Source: JAKACA01 sp963735115
GTDB lineage: Bacteria > Actinomycetota > Acidimicrobiia > Acidimicrobiales > Bog-793
Direction: 5' to 3'
Length of the DNA: 64,000 nt
Assembly: GCA_963735115.1 (NCBI GenBank)
Contig: CAVTJR010000003.1
Location: 1,364,001 to 1,428,000 of the forward strand
Part shown: positions 8,659 through 17,374 of the stretch, one piece after another
Layout of the letters: each line of letters starts with the position of its first letter
Numbering within the stretch: the first letter of the stretch is position 1
The notes under the pieces: model-generated
The model's database searches: none
The model's input: only the letters and a program-made list of their open reading frames with translations
Told to the model about the DNA's origin: nothing
Translations under genes and position numbers: made by a program

Positions 8659-10212
8659 TCAGGGGAAGTGATCGGGCAGATCGTTCTCGTAAAGGACGGC
8701 GTCTCCAGGGCCGAGATTCTGGCGGGCCCAGGCGACCGCTTCGTCGAGTCGATCGACAAGAAGCACCGAGGCGCCATCGGCTCGGCGGCGTGCCCCTTCG
8801 GACAGCGCCCGGCGGTTCGTGCGTGCCACGACGACAAGGTCGGAGACGACAGCGGCGGCGGCCTCGGCCAGGGCGGCATTCTCGTAGGCCTGCTGCCTGC
8901 CGAGCTCCACCATGCCGGGCGTCACGAGCACTCGGCGGCCCCGCGGTGCCTCGAGCTGCAAGCGGGCAAGAGCGAGGCGGGCGCCCGCCGGATTCGAGTT
9001 GAAGGTGTCATCGAGCACGACATAGCCGGCCTCGGCGACGTAGCGCTGCAGCCGGTTGGCCGGCACGGGCAGGGTGGCCAGCCTCGGCAACAGCGTCTCC
9101 GCCTCGACACCCAGCTCCAGAGCGACGCCGGCGGCGCAGGCGGCGTTCGAAAGGGCCGTAGGCCGGTCCGCCACCGCTGTCATGGCCGTCCCGAGGCGCC
9201 GCCCGCCAACGCGAAGCTCGATGCCGTCCGGCACCGCCAGCACGGCGACGTCGGCTTCCGAGCTGCAGCCGGAGGCGCCCACGACGTGCTTGCCGGCGCT
9301 CACGAGCTGCTTGGCCAGGCCGGCGAGCCGTTCGTCGTCGATGTTGAGCACGACAACGCGTGCCCTCTCGGTGATCTCCGCCTTCGCCTTCAGCGTGCGA
9401 TCGAGGCTCTTGAAGCGCTCGAGGTGAGCAGGACCGATCGCCGTGATGACGGCGATCTCCGGCGGCATCCAGGTGCAGAGCTCGGCGATCTCACCTGGCC
9501 CGTAGGCGCCCATCTCGGCCACGAGCACCTCCGTGGCCGGTCCGAGGTGCTCATTGATGGTACGCGACAAGCCGGCGCGGTTGTTGTAGCTCTGCGGGCT
9601 GGCCAGCGTGTCCTTGGCGGCGCTCACGAGATGGGCGATGTAGCCCTTCGTGGTCGTCTTGCCGTACGAACCGGTGACGGCGACGACGACCGGGTGCACC
9701 CGCTCCAGCCGAGCGGTTGCCTGACGAACGTAGGACGTGGCGAGGCGGGTTTCGATCGGGCGCGTGACGGCGAGACACAGGTCGAGCGCGACTGGCGCCA
9801 GCAGGCACAGGCATGCGGCCGCAACGACCGCTCCGTGCAGGCCGGCGATGGCGGCGCCGAGGGCGACGGCCAACCCCTCGAGGAGGCCCACGGCCAACGC
9901 GAGCGCCGTGAGCCGACGCGTCCAGACGAGCCTCGACGTCCGCCCGCGGACGCCAAGGCGCCGGGGTGCGGCGATGGCCACGGCGGCGGGGAGGACGGCG
10001 GCCGGTGCGACGAAGGCCGAAGCGACGATGCCGAGGACGCCGGCGAGCGAGAGGATGGCGTCAACCGGCGTGCTCTGCCACCAGCGGAGGGCGAAACGTG
10101 TGGCGGACCCCGCCAAGTAGTGCTCCCGCTGGGCCACCCGCAGCCACTTCAGCGAGCCGACGATGGTGCCCGCCAGGGCGACCGCCAGGCTGACGCTGGT
10201 GATCGCCGTCAC
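8659..10212 (-). CDS. murF: MurF-like Mur ligase with N-terminal membrane domain
   Basis: In standard MurF the first 100 or so residues bind UDP-MurNAc-tripeptide. Here residues 1-150 instead contain several hydrophobic segments (about 4-22, 52-82, 102-125, 128-150). The Mur ligase core follows: P-loop TGSYGKTTTK at 180-189, the MurF-type SYNNRAG, AEMGAYGPGEIAEL and IGPAHLERF, and a C-terminal domain with LDDTFNSNPAG. The core and the ddl neighbour favour addition of D-Ala-D-Ala. The membrane part suggests a membrane-bound enzyme or a lipid-linked substrate (inference). The GTG start overlaps the upstream hydrolase stop as GTGA. 517 residues. Confidence 0.82.
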   Translation of the reverse strand: MTAITSVSLAVALAGTIVGSLKWLRVAQREHYLAGSATRFALRWWQSTPVDAILSLAGVLGIVASAFVAPAAVLPAAVAIAAPRRLGVRGRTSRLVWTRRLTALALAVGLLEGLAVALGAAIAGLHGAVVAAACLCLLAPVALDLCLAVTRPIETRLATSYVRQATARLERVHPVVVAVTGSYGKTTTKGYIAHLVSAAKDTLASPQSYNNRAGLSRTINEHLGPATEVLVAEMGAYGPGEIAELCTWMPPEIAVITAIGPAHLERFKSLDRTLKAKAEITERARVVVLNIDDERLAGLAKQLVSAGKHVVGASGCSSEADVAVLAVPDGIELRVGGRRLGTAMTAVADRPTALSNAACAAGVALELGVEAETLLPRLATLPVPANRLQRYVAEAGYVVLDDTFNSNPAGARLALARLQLEAPRGRRVLVTPGMVELGRQQAYENAALAEAAAAVVSDLVVVARTNRRALSEGARRRADGASVLLVDRLDEAVAWARQNLGPGDAVLYENDLPDHFP

Positions 10213-10964
10213 GGAAGCAGGCGTTCGATGGCAGCCCGTAGCTCACCGGGCACGCTCATCGGCGTCATGTGTCCGGCACCTTCGCACACGACGAGATGGG
10301 CACCGCCCGGAATGGCGGCTTGGATCTTGTGGGCGACCGCGAGCGGCACAGCCGTGTCGTCGTCACCCCACACGAGCTCGACGGGACATGCGATCTGCGA
10401 GAGCGCCTCGGTGTAGTCCTCCTGCACGAGGGTCACGAAGACGTCCCGCATCACACCGCTGGCCGCTTTGTAGTCGGCCGAGCCGTACCGCTGGCGATGC
10501 TGCTCGAGGCGCCCTTCCGAGACGAGGCCGACACCTGCCAATCTTTTGACGACCCTGAAGCGGAGGGGCGAACGGCGGGCAGCCGCCGAGCGGAACAGCG
10601 GGACTCCCGTGAGCACGAGGCCGCCGATGCGCTCCGGGGCGATGGCTGCCAGGTGGACACCCACCCGCCCGCCGAACGAATGGCCGATCACGACCACCCG
10701 GGCCTGCATCTCCTCGAGCAGCGGCAAGAGCGCCTCTGCGTAGCGGGGTGACCCCCACACCTCCGCCGGAGGTGGCGTTCCCCCGAAGCCGGGCAGGTCG
10801 AGGGCGATAGCGTCGAGCGCCGGCTCGGGTTCGGTGAGCGTGGCGACGAAGTCCTGATGGTCTCGACGCCAGCCGTGCAGCGCTAGCACAACGGGGGTAC
10901 CGGCCCCGTAGGACTCACCAAACAGCTGTGCGCCGGCAAAGGAGGTCAGCACCGCTTGGAACAT
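10209..10964 (-). CDS. Alpha/beta hydrolase
   Basis: About 251 residues with an alpha/beta-hydrolase core: ALHGWRRDHQDF oxyanion region, nucleophile elbow GHSFGG, acid in WGDDDTAVPL, and catalytic His in EGAGHMTPMS. No signal peptide. Its coding region overlaps the murF-like start by four bases (GTGA), so it is translationally coupled to cell-wall genes, but its substrate cannot be told from sequence. The ATG at 10964 is preferred over one 30 bases upstream because it begins right before the first beta strand. The promoter must lie in the 52 bases shared with the divergent helicase gene. Confidence 0.82.
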   Translation of the reverse strand: MFQAVLTSFAGAQLFGESYGAGTPVVLALHGWRRDHQDFVATLTEPEPALDAIALDLPGFGGTPPPAEVWGSPRYAEALLPLLEEMQARVVVIGHSFGGRVGVHLAAIAPERIGGLVLTGVPLFRSAAARRSPLRFRVVKRLAGVGLVSEGRLEQHRQRYGSADYKAASGVMRDVFVTLVQEDYTEALSQIACPVELVWGDDDTAVPLAVAHKIQAAIPGGAHLVVCEGAGHMTPMSVPGELRAAIERLLP

Positions 10965-11016
10965 ACCTGAGGCGAGGCCTCGCCCCGGTGACACAGTCCC
11001 GCGGTACCGTCATCAT

Positions 11017-12880
11017 GTGGCCGACGATCGGAGCACTCGCGACTGGACGCGCCCGGCGGGCGACCTCCTCGCCGGATGCGACCCCGAGCAGATCGAGGCG
11101 ATCACCACCACGGCGACGCCGCTGTGCGTGCTGGCGGGAGCCGGCTCGGGCAAGACGCGGGTGCTCACCCGACGGATCGCCTGGCGGGTGACGAACGGCT
11201 CTGCCACCGCCGCTCATGTCCTCGCCCTCACCTTCACCCGCAAGGCAGCCACCGAGCTGCGATCGCGGCTGGCGACACTCGGGCTTCCGGAGGCCGTCAC
11301 GGCCGGGACGTTCCACTCCGTCGCGCTCTCCGAGCTGAAGCGCCTCGCCGCCGAGCAGGGGCGGCGTCCGCCGGTCGTGCTCAGCTCCAAGGTGCGCATG
11401 TTGATGAACGTGCTCGACGACGCCGGCATGCCTGCCCGCATATCACCCAAGCGGCGAGCGGCCGGGAGCGCGCCGGCTCGGGGCGCTCAGAGGTCCGTGG
11501 CGGATTCTCGCCTCCGAGATCGAATGGGCGAAGTCGCGCTGCCTGCGTCCCGACGAGCTCGTGCGGGCGTCCGCCTTTGCCGGTCGACGGGGCACCTGGG
11601 ACCCCACGGAGGTGGCAGAGGTGTGGGAGCGCTATGAGCTCCACAAGCACCGCCGCGGCGTGCTCGATTTCGAGGACCTGCTCGATCGCTGCACCCAGCA
11701 GCTGCTGAGCGATCACGAGTTCGCCGCGTCCGCTCGCTGGCGCTTCCGGCACCTGTTCGTCGACGAGTATCAGGACGTCAACGACGCTCAACAACGCCTC
11801 CTGCGCGCCTGGCTCGGCTCCAACGACGATCTCTGCGTCGTGGGCGATCCACATCAGGCGATCTACTCGTGGAACGGGTCGAACCCGCGCGCCATCACCG
11901 ATTTCGGCGAGGACTACCCGGCGGCCTCGATCCTGCGGCTGTCGATCAACTACCGCTCCACACACGAGGTGCTGACGGTTGCCGGCGCCGTCCTCGGGCA
12001 GACACGGGCGGCGCAGGCGGGAGGGGTGCGCCCCGAGGGGCCGATCCCGACGGTCGTTTCCTATGCCGACGAGAGGGCGGAAGCAGCCGGGGTGGCCGAG
12101 GTTGCCCGGCGCGCCAAGCGACCCGGGCGGTCCTGGTCGCAGATCGCCGTGTTGGCGCGCACGAACGCCCAACTGGGCGCCTTCGAGGAGGCGTTCTCCT
12201 CTCGCGGTGTTCCCTGCCATGTCGTCAGTGCGGCCGGTCTGCTCGGAAAGCCGTGGGTGCAGGAAGCGGTGAGAGCGGCCGCTCATACGCCGGACACGGC
12301 TGCGCTCGCCGCCTGGACCGCCGACCTCGCCTCGAGCGTGAGGGCAGGGCACGACGACGAGCAATCGGACGAGGAGGAGGCCGTTCAAGACGACGCTCGG
12401 CTCGATCTGTCGGCGTTGGTCCGCCTCGCCGGCGAGTACTTGGCGGAGGATGTCTTTGCGAACGGGGCGGGTTTCAGGAATTGGCTCGAGGCCGCCCACG
12501 GGCGCGAGCAGGATCCCGTGCGCCGCGATGCCGTCGAGCTCACGACATTCCACCGCGCCAAAGGACTCGAATGGGCCATCGTCTTCGTCACCGGCCTCGA
12601 GGACGGTTATGTCCCCATCGCCCACGCCCGTGATCCTGACGCCCTCGCCGAAGAGCGCAGGCTGCTGTACGTCGCCTGCACACGCGCTGAGGAGGAGCTG
12701 CATTGCTCGTGGGCGGCCGAGCGCTCCTTCGCCTCGAGCGGGCCGATCCCGCGTGTTCCCTCGCCCTGGCTCTGCGCAATCGAAGCCGCTCACCGGGATC
12801 TGCAGCGTTTGCGCAGAGCTGCCCCAGAGGCGGCCCGACGGGCCCTGGCCGACAGCCGGCGCGCCCTCGAGGGAGCGTGA
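11017..12880 (+). pseudogene. UvrD/PcrA-type superfamily 1 helicase, frameshifted
   Basis: ATP-dependent 3'-5' DNA helicase family, closest in layout to short UvrD2-like actinobacterial enzymes. Motif I LAGAGSGKTRVL, motif Ia FTRKAATEL and the GTFHSVAL segment are in the frame starting at GTG 11017. That frame turns to nonsense after about 11440. The +1 frame picks up at about 11500 with ILASEIEWAKSRCLRPDEL and continues through motif II DEYQD, III GDPHQAIYSW, IV INYRST, V TFHRAKGLEW and VI LYVACTRA to 12880. All catalytic motifs survive, so a single indel between about 11440 and 11500 separates two otherwise healthy halves. It is either a recent mutation or a sequencing error. No HRDC domain is seen. 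Confidence 0.8.
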
Positions 12881-13095
12881 CGCATCGCCGTCGATATCGG
12901 TCGAGCGCACTTGCCGGCGTCTTCAGCCCATTGTTCTCCGCGGGGGTGTCCGGCGGTTGTAGGCTGTTCACGCGAAGTGACGGCTCGGCTACTCAGAGCC
13001 GTAGATGTGTGAGTGTACGGCGGGCTCGCATGAGGCGTCGTATGGTCGACCTCCAAGTGGCGCGCTAGCGTTGGGGATCGGGAGGAGGATGCCGG

Positions 13096-13584
13096 ATGGC
13101 GAATGCTGACACGAGAGCGGCAGACCTTGAGGCGCGCAACCAGTACCTGGGAATCATCGACGACGCCTGGGAGATCTACCGGGAAGCCGTCGAGCGGGCC
13201 TGGGATGCATTCGAGACCGCCCTCGATCCCGCCCGAGTCGCCTACGAGCAGATGCAGTCGACGGCCGAGAGCACGCACGGCCAGCAGATCGACGAAGCAT
13301 GGGCGTTGTACAAGCAGGCCGTCGCCAACGCCCCATCGACCATGCGCCGTGACATCGTGGCCCAGGCGAGAGCGACCTACAACGAGACGGCGGCGCAGGT
13401 TCGCAAGACCTACAACGAGAACATGGCGATCGCCAGGGACGACTACCTACGCAACGTGAACGACGCCCGCAACACCTACCGGGCGGCCGTCGATGGTGAG
13501 CTGGACGCCCACCGCGAGGCCGTGCGGGGTGCTTGGGGCAACTACCTCGAGATGGTCGATTCGCACCTCATGGTCGACGACTGA
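13096..13584 (+). CDS. Small protein made of about thirteen 11-residue helical repeats
   Basis: 162 residues, no known domain recognised. From residue 13 nearly the whole protein breaks into hendecads of the pattern A-[WR]-x-x-[YFH]-x6: ARNQYLGIIDD, AWEIYREAVER, AWDAFETALDP, ARVAYEQMQST, and so on to AWGNYLEMVDS. Only one register slip (a 12-residue unit) is seen, near residue 79. An 11-residue period fits a long amphipathic helix or right-handed coiled coil, as in synuclein- or LEA-type proteins. There is no signal peptide and no Cys. A GGGAGGAGG site lies just upstream of the ATG. It stands alone between the helicase and an Rrf2 regulator. The role is unknown. Confidence 0.75.
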   Translation: MANADTRAADLEARNQYLGIIDDAWEIYREAVERAWDAFETALDPARVAYEQMQSTAESTHGQQIDEAWALYKQAVANAPSTMRRDIVAQARATYNETAAQVRKTYNENMAIARDDYLRNVNDARNTYRAAVDGELDAHREAVRGAWGNYLEMVDSHLMVDD

Positions 13585-13613
13585 GGAGACTTCAACTCCG
13601 CCCACTCGCACAA

Positions 13614-13647
13614 GTGCACATAATTCGGGTTGAATGCTGGTGTGCAC
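13614..13647. promoter_or_regulatory. Paired GTGCAC palindromes at the Rrf2 gene start (candidate operator)
   Basis: Two copies of the palindrome GTGCAC, each followed by AT, occupy 13614-13619 and 13642-13647. Their starts are 28 bases apart, close to three helical turns, and the second contains the GTG start codon of the Rrf2 regulator. Rrf2 proteins commonly repress their own promoter, so this is a plausible autoregulatory site. The assignment rests only on position and symmetry. Confidence 0.3.
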
Positions 13648-14097
13648 ATCTCTGCCCGGGTCGAATATGCCCTTCGAGCCCTCTGTACCCTCGCTGCCCG
13701 AAACGGTGAACCGCTCACCGCAGAGGAGCTCGCCAATGCTCAAGGCCTCCCCGTACGCTTCCTGCGAGCCATTCTGAACGAGCTTCGTCGCGTCGGCATC
13801 GTCACCAGCCAGCGGGGCAACGAGGGCGGCTACCAGCTCGCTCGGCCGGCGTCGGAGATCACGATAGGCGAGGTCTTTCGTCGCCTGGAGGGTCCTCTCG
13901 CCGAAGTGCGCGGAGTCCGCCCGGAAGCGACCACCTACGAAGCGGCCGCCGAGCACCTGCAGTCCGTCTGGGTGGCCGTGCGAGCCTGCCTGCGTAACGT
14001 CCTCGACGAAGTCAGCCTCGAGCAAGTGGTGACTGGCGACCTGCCGGAACACGTGCGCAAGATGCTCGCCCAACCGGACGCCTGGGACCCCCGCTGA
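13642..14097 (+). CDS. Rrf2 family transcriptional regulator
   Basis: 151-residue winged-helix regulator. It starts MHISARVEYALRAL, the classic Rrf2 beginning, which is why GTG 13642 is chosen over the TTG twelve bases upstream. The helix-turn-helix covers about 24-60 (LTAEELANAQGLPVRFLRAIL), and the wing has QRGNEGGYQLARP. Only one cysteine is present (in VRACLRN). The three clustered cysteines of Fe-S members such as IscR, NsrR or RsrR are missing, so an Fe-S cofactor is unlikely. It is convergent with the cyclopropane synthase gene; no target gene is obvious apart from itself. Confidence 0.88.
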   Translation: MHISARVEYALRALCTLAARNGEPLTAEELANAQGLPVRFLRAILNELRRVGIVTSQRGNEGGYQLARPASEITIGEVFRRLEGPLAEVRGVRPEATTYEAAAEHLQSVWVAVRACLRNVLDEVSLEQVVTGDLPEHVRKMLAQPDAWDPR

Positions 14098-14133
14098 GCC
14101 GTCTTGCAGCACTGCCGCCCGGCGGCGAGACGC

Positions 14134-15324
14134 TCAGACCGCGCGCAGTTCGAACGCCGGCTCGCTTCGCCAACCCGGCTTGGCAAGCACGATCTGCACG
14201 TCGCTGATGTGGCGCTCCAGGAAGGCTGCTTCGCAGTAGCACAGGTACAGATCCCAGAGGCGCTGGAAGCGCTCATCGAGCCCAGCATCCCGCAGGCGAG
14301 ACCGGCCGGCTCGAAGGGCGATGTCCCAACGGCGGAGGGTTTCTGCGTAGTGGCGGCCGATGTCCTCGAGGTCGATGACGATGAGGTCCGTGGCGCGACG
14401 TGCAGAGCGGACGATCGCCTCGATCGACGGGATGCACCCGCCAGGGAAGATCATCTTGCGGATGAAGTCGTCGTGGAGCTTGGCGCGCTCGTAGCTACGG
14501 TCAGCGATCGTGATGGCCTGCAGTGCCATCAACCCCTGCGGGCGCAGCAGTCGCGAGCAGGCTCCGAAGAACGCGTCGTGCGCGCGCCAGTCGACAGCCT
14601 CGATCATCTCGATGGAGACGAGCTTGTCGTATCGCCCTTCGAGCTCCCGGTAGTCGCGTCCGAGCACCGTCACACGGTCCGCTAGCCCCGCTTCTGCCAC
14701 CTTCTTGGCGGCCACCTCCCGCTGGGCGTCGGAGATGGTCGTCGTCGTCACCCGGCAGCCGTAGCGCTCGGCCGCGTGGATGGCGAAACCACCCCATCCC
14801 GTTCCGATCTCGACGACATCGTCCTCCGGGCGGAGTCGCAGCTTGCGGCAGAGCCGGTCGAACTTCGCCCGCTGGGCCTCGGCCAAGGTGACGCCCGGTC
14901 GTTCGAAAACGGCACACGAGTACGCCATCGTCTCGTCGAGCATGACTTCGAACAGTTCGCCCGGGAGGTCGTAGTGAGCCTGCACGTTGCTGCGGTCCTG
15001 GGCGGCCGTCCGCGGGCGCAGCTTCGCCAGCTGATCCACGAGCGGCGTGGCCGCCTGCCCGAGACCGTCGAGGGCCGACCGGAGCGTCGAGGTGTTGACG
15101 ATGAGGATTCGCACGAGATCGGTGAGGTCATCGGCATCCCACCAGCCCTCTACGTAGCCCTCTCCAAGCCCGACGGAGCCCTTCCTGAGCAGACCCGACC
15201 ACGCCCGTTCGTCGTGGATGGTGACGTTGACGACTGGTTCGCCGTCCCCGAGTTTCCAGTGATCGCGGCCGTCCTCGACCACGACGGTTCCGCCGCGAAG
15301 GCGCCGACCGAGCAACCGGATCAT
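14134..15324 (-). CDS. cfa: Cyclopropane-fatty-acyl-phospholipid synthase family methyltransferase
   Basis: SAM-dependent enzyme that methylenates or methylates unsaturated acyl chains of membrane phospholipids. The N-terminal domain (about 1-110) includes LGEGYVEGWWDADDL. The CFA-specific VQAHYDLPGELFEVMLDETMAYSCA precedes the SAM-binding loop EIGTGWGGFAIHAA. Downstream are SIEMIEAV and the CFA motif FIRKMIFPGGCIPS. The C-terminus has the usual RRW and YCEAAF elements. The ATG at 15324 gives MIRLLGRRL and 396 residues, a typical length; an in-frame start 60 bases upstream is possible. It is monocistronic, convergent with the Rrf2 gene. Confidence 0.9.
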   Translation of the reverse strand: MIRLLGRRLRGGTVVVEDGRDHWKLGDGEPVVNVTIHDERAWSGLLRKGSVGLGEGYVEGWWDADDLTDLVRILIVNTSTLRSALDGLGQAATPLVDQLAKLRPRTAAQDRSNVQAHYDLPGELFEVMLDETMAYSCAVFERPGVTLAEAQRAKFDRLCRKLRLRPEDDVVEIGTGWGGFAIHAAERYGCRVTTTTISDAQREVAAKKVAEAGLADRVTVLGRDYRELEGRYDKLVSIEMIEAVDWRAHDAFFGACSRLLRPQGLMALQAITIADRSYERAKLHDDFIRKMIFPGGCIPSIEAIVRSARRATDLIVIDLEDIGRHYAETLRRWDIALRAGRSRLRDAGLDERFQRLWDLYLCYCEAAFLERHISDVQIVLAKPGWRSEPAFELRAV

Positions 15325-15607
15325 CCTCGAGGCCTGTGGCACACCGTGACGATAGGACCTCAGACCGATCGCCCGCACTGGCAAGGACGGGCTCGAACGG
15401 CTGCGACGGCTGCGATTGCCGAATCAGTCGTCCGCAATGTGCAATTCAACGGAATCCGAAGGCCCGGCGCGCACTTCTCTGCGTTTTTCACGTGACGGCG
15501 CCGGTCGGGCGGGCTATGGTTTCCCGGAACTCCAGGGGTGAGCGGAACGAGCGTGCCGTGGCACGGCCGAGTCACACCTGATCTCGCGTCGCAGGGGGAG
15601 GGGCGAA

Positions 15608-17194
15608 GTGGCTTCAGTTGTGGTGGAACCCGCCAGTGAAGCACCGAAGAAGGGCCTGAAGGGCGGAGCGCTCGGGCTCATCTCGAGCGTCGTCATCGGC
15701 GTCGCCTCGACGGCCCCGGCGTACAGCCTGGCGGCCACGCTCGGATTCGTCGTGGCCGTCATCGGCTTCCAGGCGCCCATCGTCACGATCCTGGCCTTCA
15801 TCCCGATGTGGTGCATCTCGGTCGGCTACAACGAGCTCAACAAGGCCGACCCGGACTGCGGTACGACCTTCACGTGGGCGACGAGAGCCTTCGGGCCGAA
15901 GACGGGCTGGTGGGGCGGTTGGGGCATCATCGCTGCCGACGTCATCGTCATGGCCAGCCTCGCTCAGATCGCCGGTCAGTACGTCTTCGACCTCTTCAAC
16001 ACCACGAGCATCGGCGACGTCCCCTCGAGCGGCTGGGTGCTACTCGTCGGCATCCTCTGGATCGTCCTCATGACGGCGATCTGCTACGTCGGAATCGAAG
16101 TGTCGGCCAACTTCCAGAAGGCTCTCCTCGGCATCGAGCTGACGATGTTGACGCTGATGTCGGTGTTCGCCCTTGTCAAAGTAGGTAACGGCTCTGCCCC
16201 GGTCGGGCACCTCACGCCCGCCTGGAGCTGGTTCAACCCGCTCGACGACCACGTCAGCAACCTGATCGTCGGCTTCTCGCTCATGCTGTTCATCTACTGG
16301 GGGTGGGACACGGCTGTCGCCTGCAACGAGGAGACAGCCGACGCAGAGACTGTGCCCGGCAAGGCTGCCGTCCTCTCGACGTTCATACTGCTCGCCATCT
16401 ACGCCCTTGTCGTCCTCTCGGTGCAGTCCTTCGCCGGGCTCGGTACGACGGGAATCGGTCTCAGCAACCCGAACAATGTCAACGACGTCCTCTCCGTCCT
16501 CGGGCCGGCCATCTTCGGCCACTCCCACCTGGCCTCCATCCCCGTCCACTTGCTGTACCTGATGATTCTGTCTTCAGCGGCAGCGTCCACACAGACCACG
16601 ATCCTGCCCACGGCACGCACGACGTTGTCGATGGCGGTGTACAGGTCCATCCCGTCGAAGTTCGCCCAGATGCACAAGCGCTTTCTCACACCCACGTTCT
16701 CGACGCTGGTCATGGGCCTGGTTTCGATCGTGCTCTATGTCATCATGAACTACCTCTCCCAAGGGCGGGTCATCGGCGACGCCGTCTCGGCGATCGGCGT
16801 GTGGATCGCCTTCTACTACGGACTCACCGGCTTCTCTTGCGTCTGGTACTACCGATCGACGCTGCGTGAAAGCACCCGCAACCTCTTCATGAGAGGAATC
16901 GTCCCCGCCTTCGGTGGCGTGGTGCTGTTCTTCATCCTCGGTTGGAGCTTCTGGTACTACTGGAGCGCCTCTCGTAGCGGCAGCTACACGTCGTTCACGC
17001 TTCCGTTCCCGCCACACGAACAGGTGAGCGGCGTCTTCGTGATCGACGTTCTCACGATCGTCGTCGGGATCATCCTGATGTTCGTTTACAAGGCCATCGC
17101 CCCGGCCTTCTTCCGCGGCGAGACGCTCAACCGGGACTCGGCGACCCTCGTTACGGAAGACTTCCTCGCCAGACAGGGCGCCCCAGAGCAGTAG
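15608..17194 (+). CDS. APC superfamily amino acid permease
   Basis: 528-residue integral membrane transporter with about 12-13 hydrophobic segments. The first helix carries the unwound GVASTAPAYSL sequence used for substrate amino-group binding in this superfamily, and FTWATRAFGPKTGWWGGW sits in helix 3. The probable substrate is an amino acid or amine moved by proton symport; it cannot be assigned more closely. The GTG at 15608 is supported by a strong AGGGGGAGG site 8-9 bases upstream. It stands alone, with an inverted repeat after its stop. Confidence 0.85.
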   Translation: MASVVVEPASEAPKKGLKGGALGLISSVVIGVASTAPAYSLAATLGFVVAVIGFQAPIVTILAFIPMWCISVGYNELNKADPDCGTTFTWATRAFGPKTGWWGGWGIIAADVIVMASLAQIAGQYVFDLFNTTSIGDVPSSGWVLLVGILWIVLMTAICYVGIEVSANFQKALLGIELTMLTLMSVFALVKVGNGSAPVGHLTPAWSWFNPLDDHVSNLIVGFSLMLFIYWGWDTAVACNEETADAETVPGKAAVLSTFILLAIYALVVLSVQSFAGLGTTGIGLSNPNNVNDVLSVLGPAIFGHSHLASIPVHLLYLMILSSAAASTQTTILPTARTTLSMAVYRSIPSKFAQMHKRFLTPTFSTLVMGLVSIVLYVIMNYLSQGRVIGDAVSAIGVWIAFYYGLTGFSCVWYYRSTLRESTRNLFMRGIVPAFGGVVLFFILGWSFWYYWSASRSGSYTSFTLPFPPHEQVSGVFVIDVLTIVVGIILMFVYKAIAPAFFRGETLNRDSATLVTEDFLARQGAPEQ

Positions 17195-17235
17195 CTCACG
17201 GCAACCGAGCCAGCGAACCTGCCGTCCTACCCAAC

Positions 17236-17280
17236 CTGGTAGTGAGTTAGGTACCAATTTCGACCGAAACCCACTACCAG
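17236..17280. terminator. Inverted repeat between convergent permease and metB genes
   Basis: CTGGTAGTG (17236-17244) pairs perfectly with CACTACCAG (17272-17280). The stem can extend by GTT/AAC after one mismatch. It lies 42 bases after the permease stop and before the convergent metB end, so a bidirectional terminator is likely, although no T-run follows on either strand. Confidence 0.4.
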
Positions 17281-17374
17281 AACTCTCCCCGCGCCAGCTT
17301 CGGGAGGCGGCGTCGGCCGCTGAGTGGGGAACGGGCGCGCACCGACCAGGCGTCGGCCGCCGAGCGCCGGCCGC

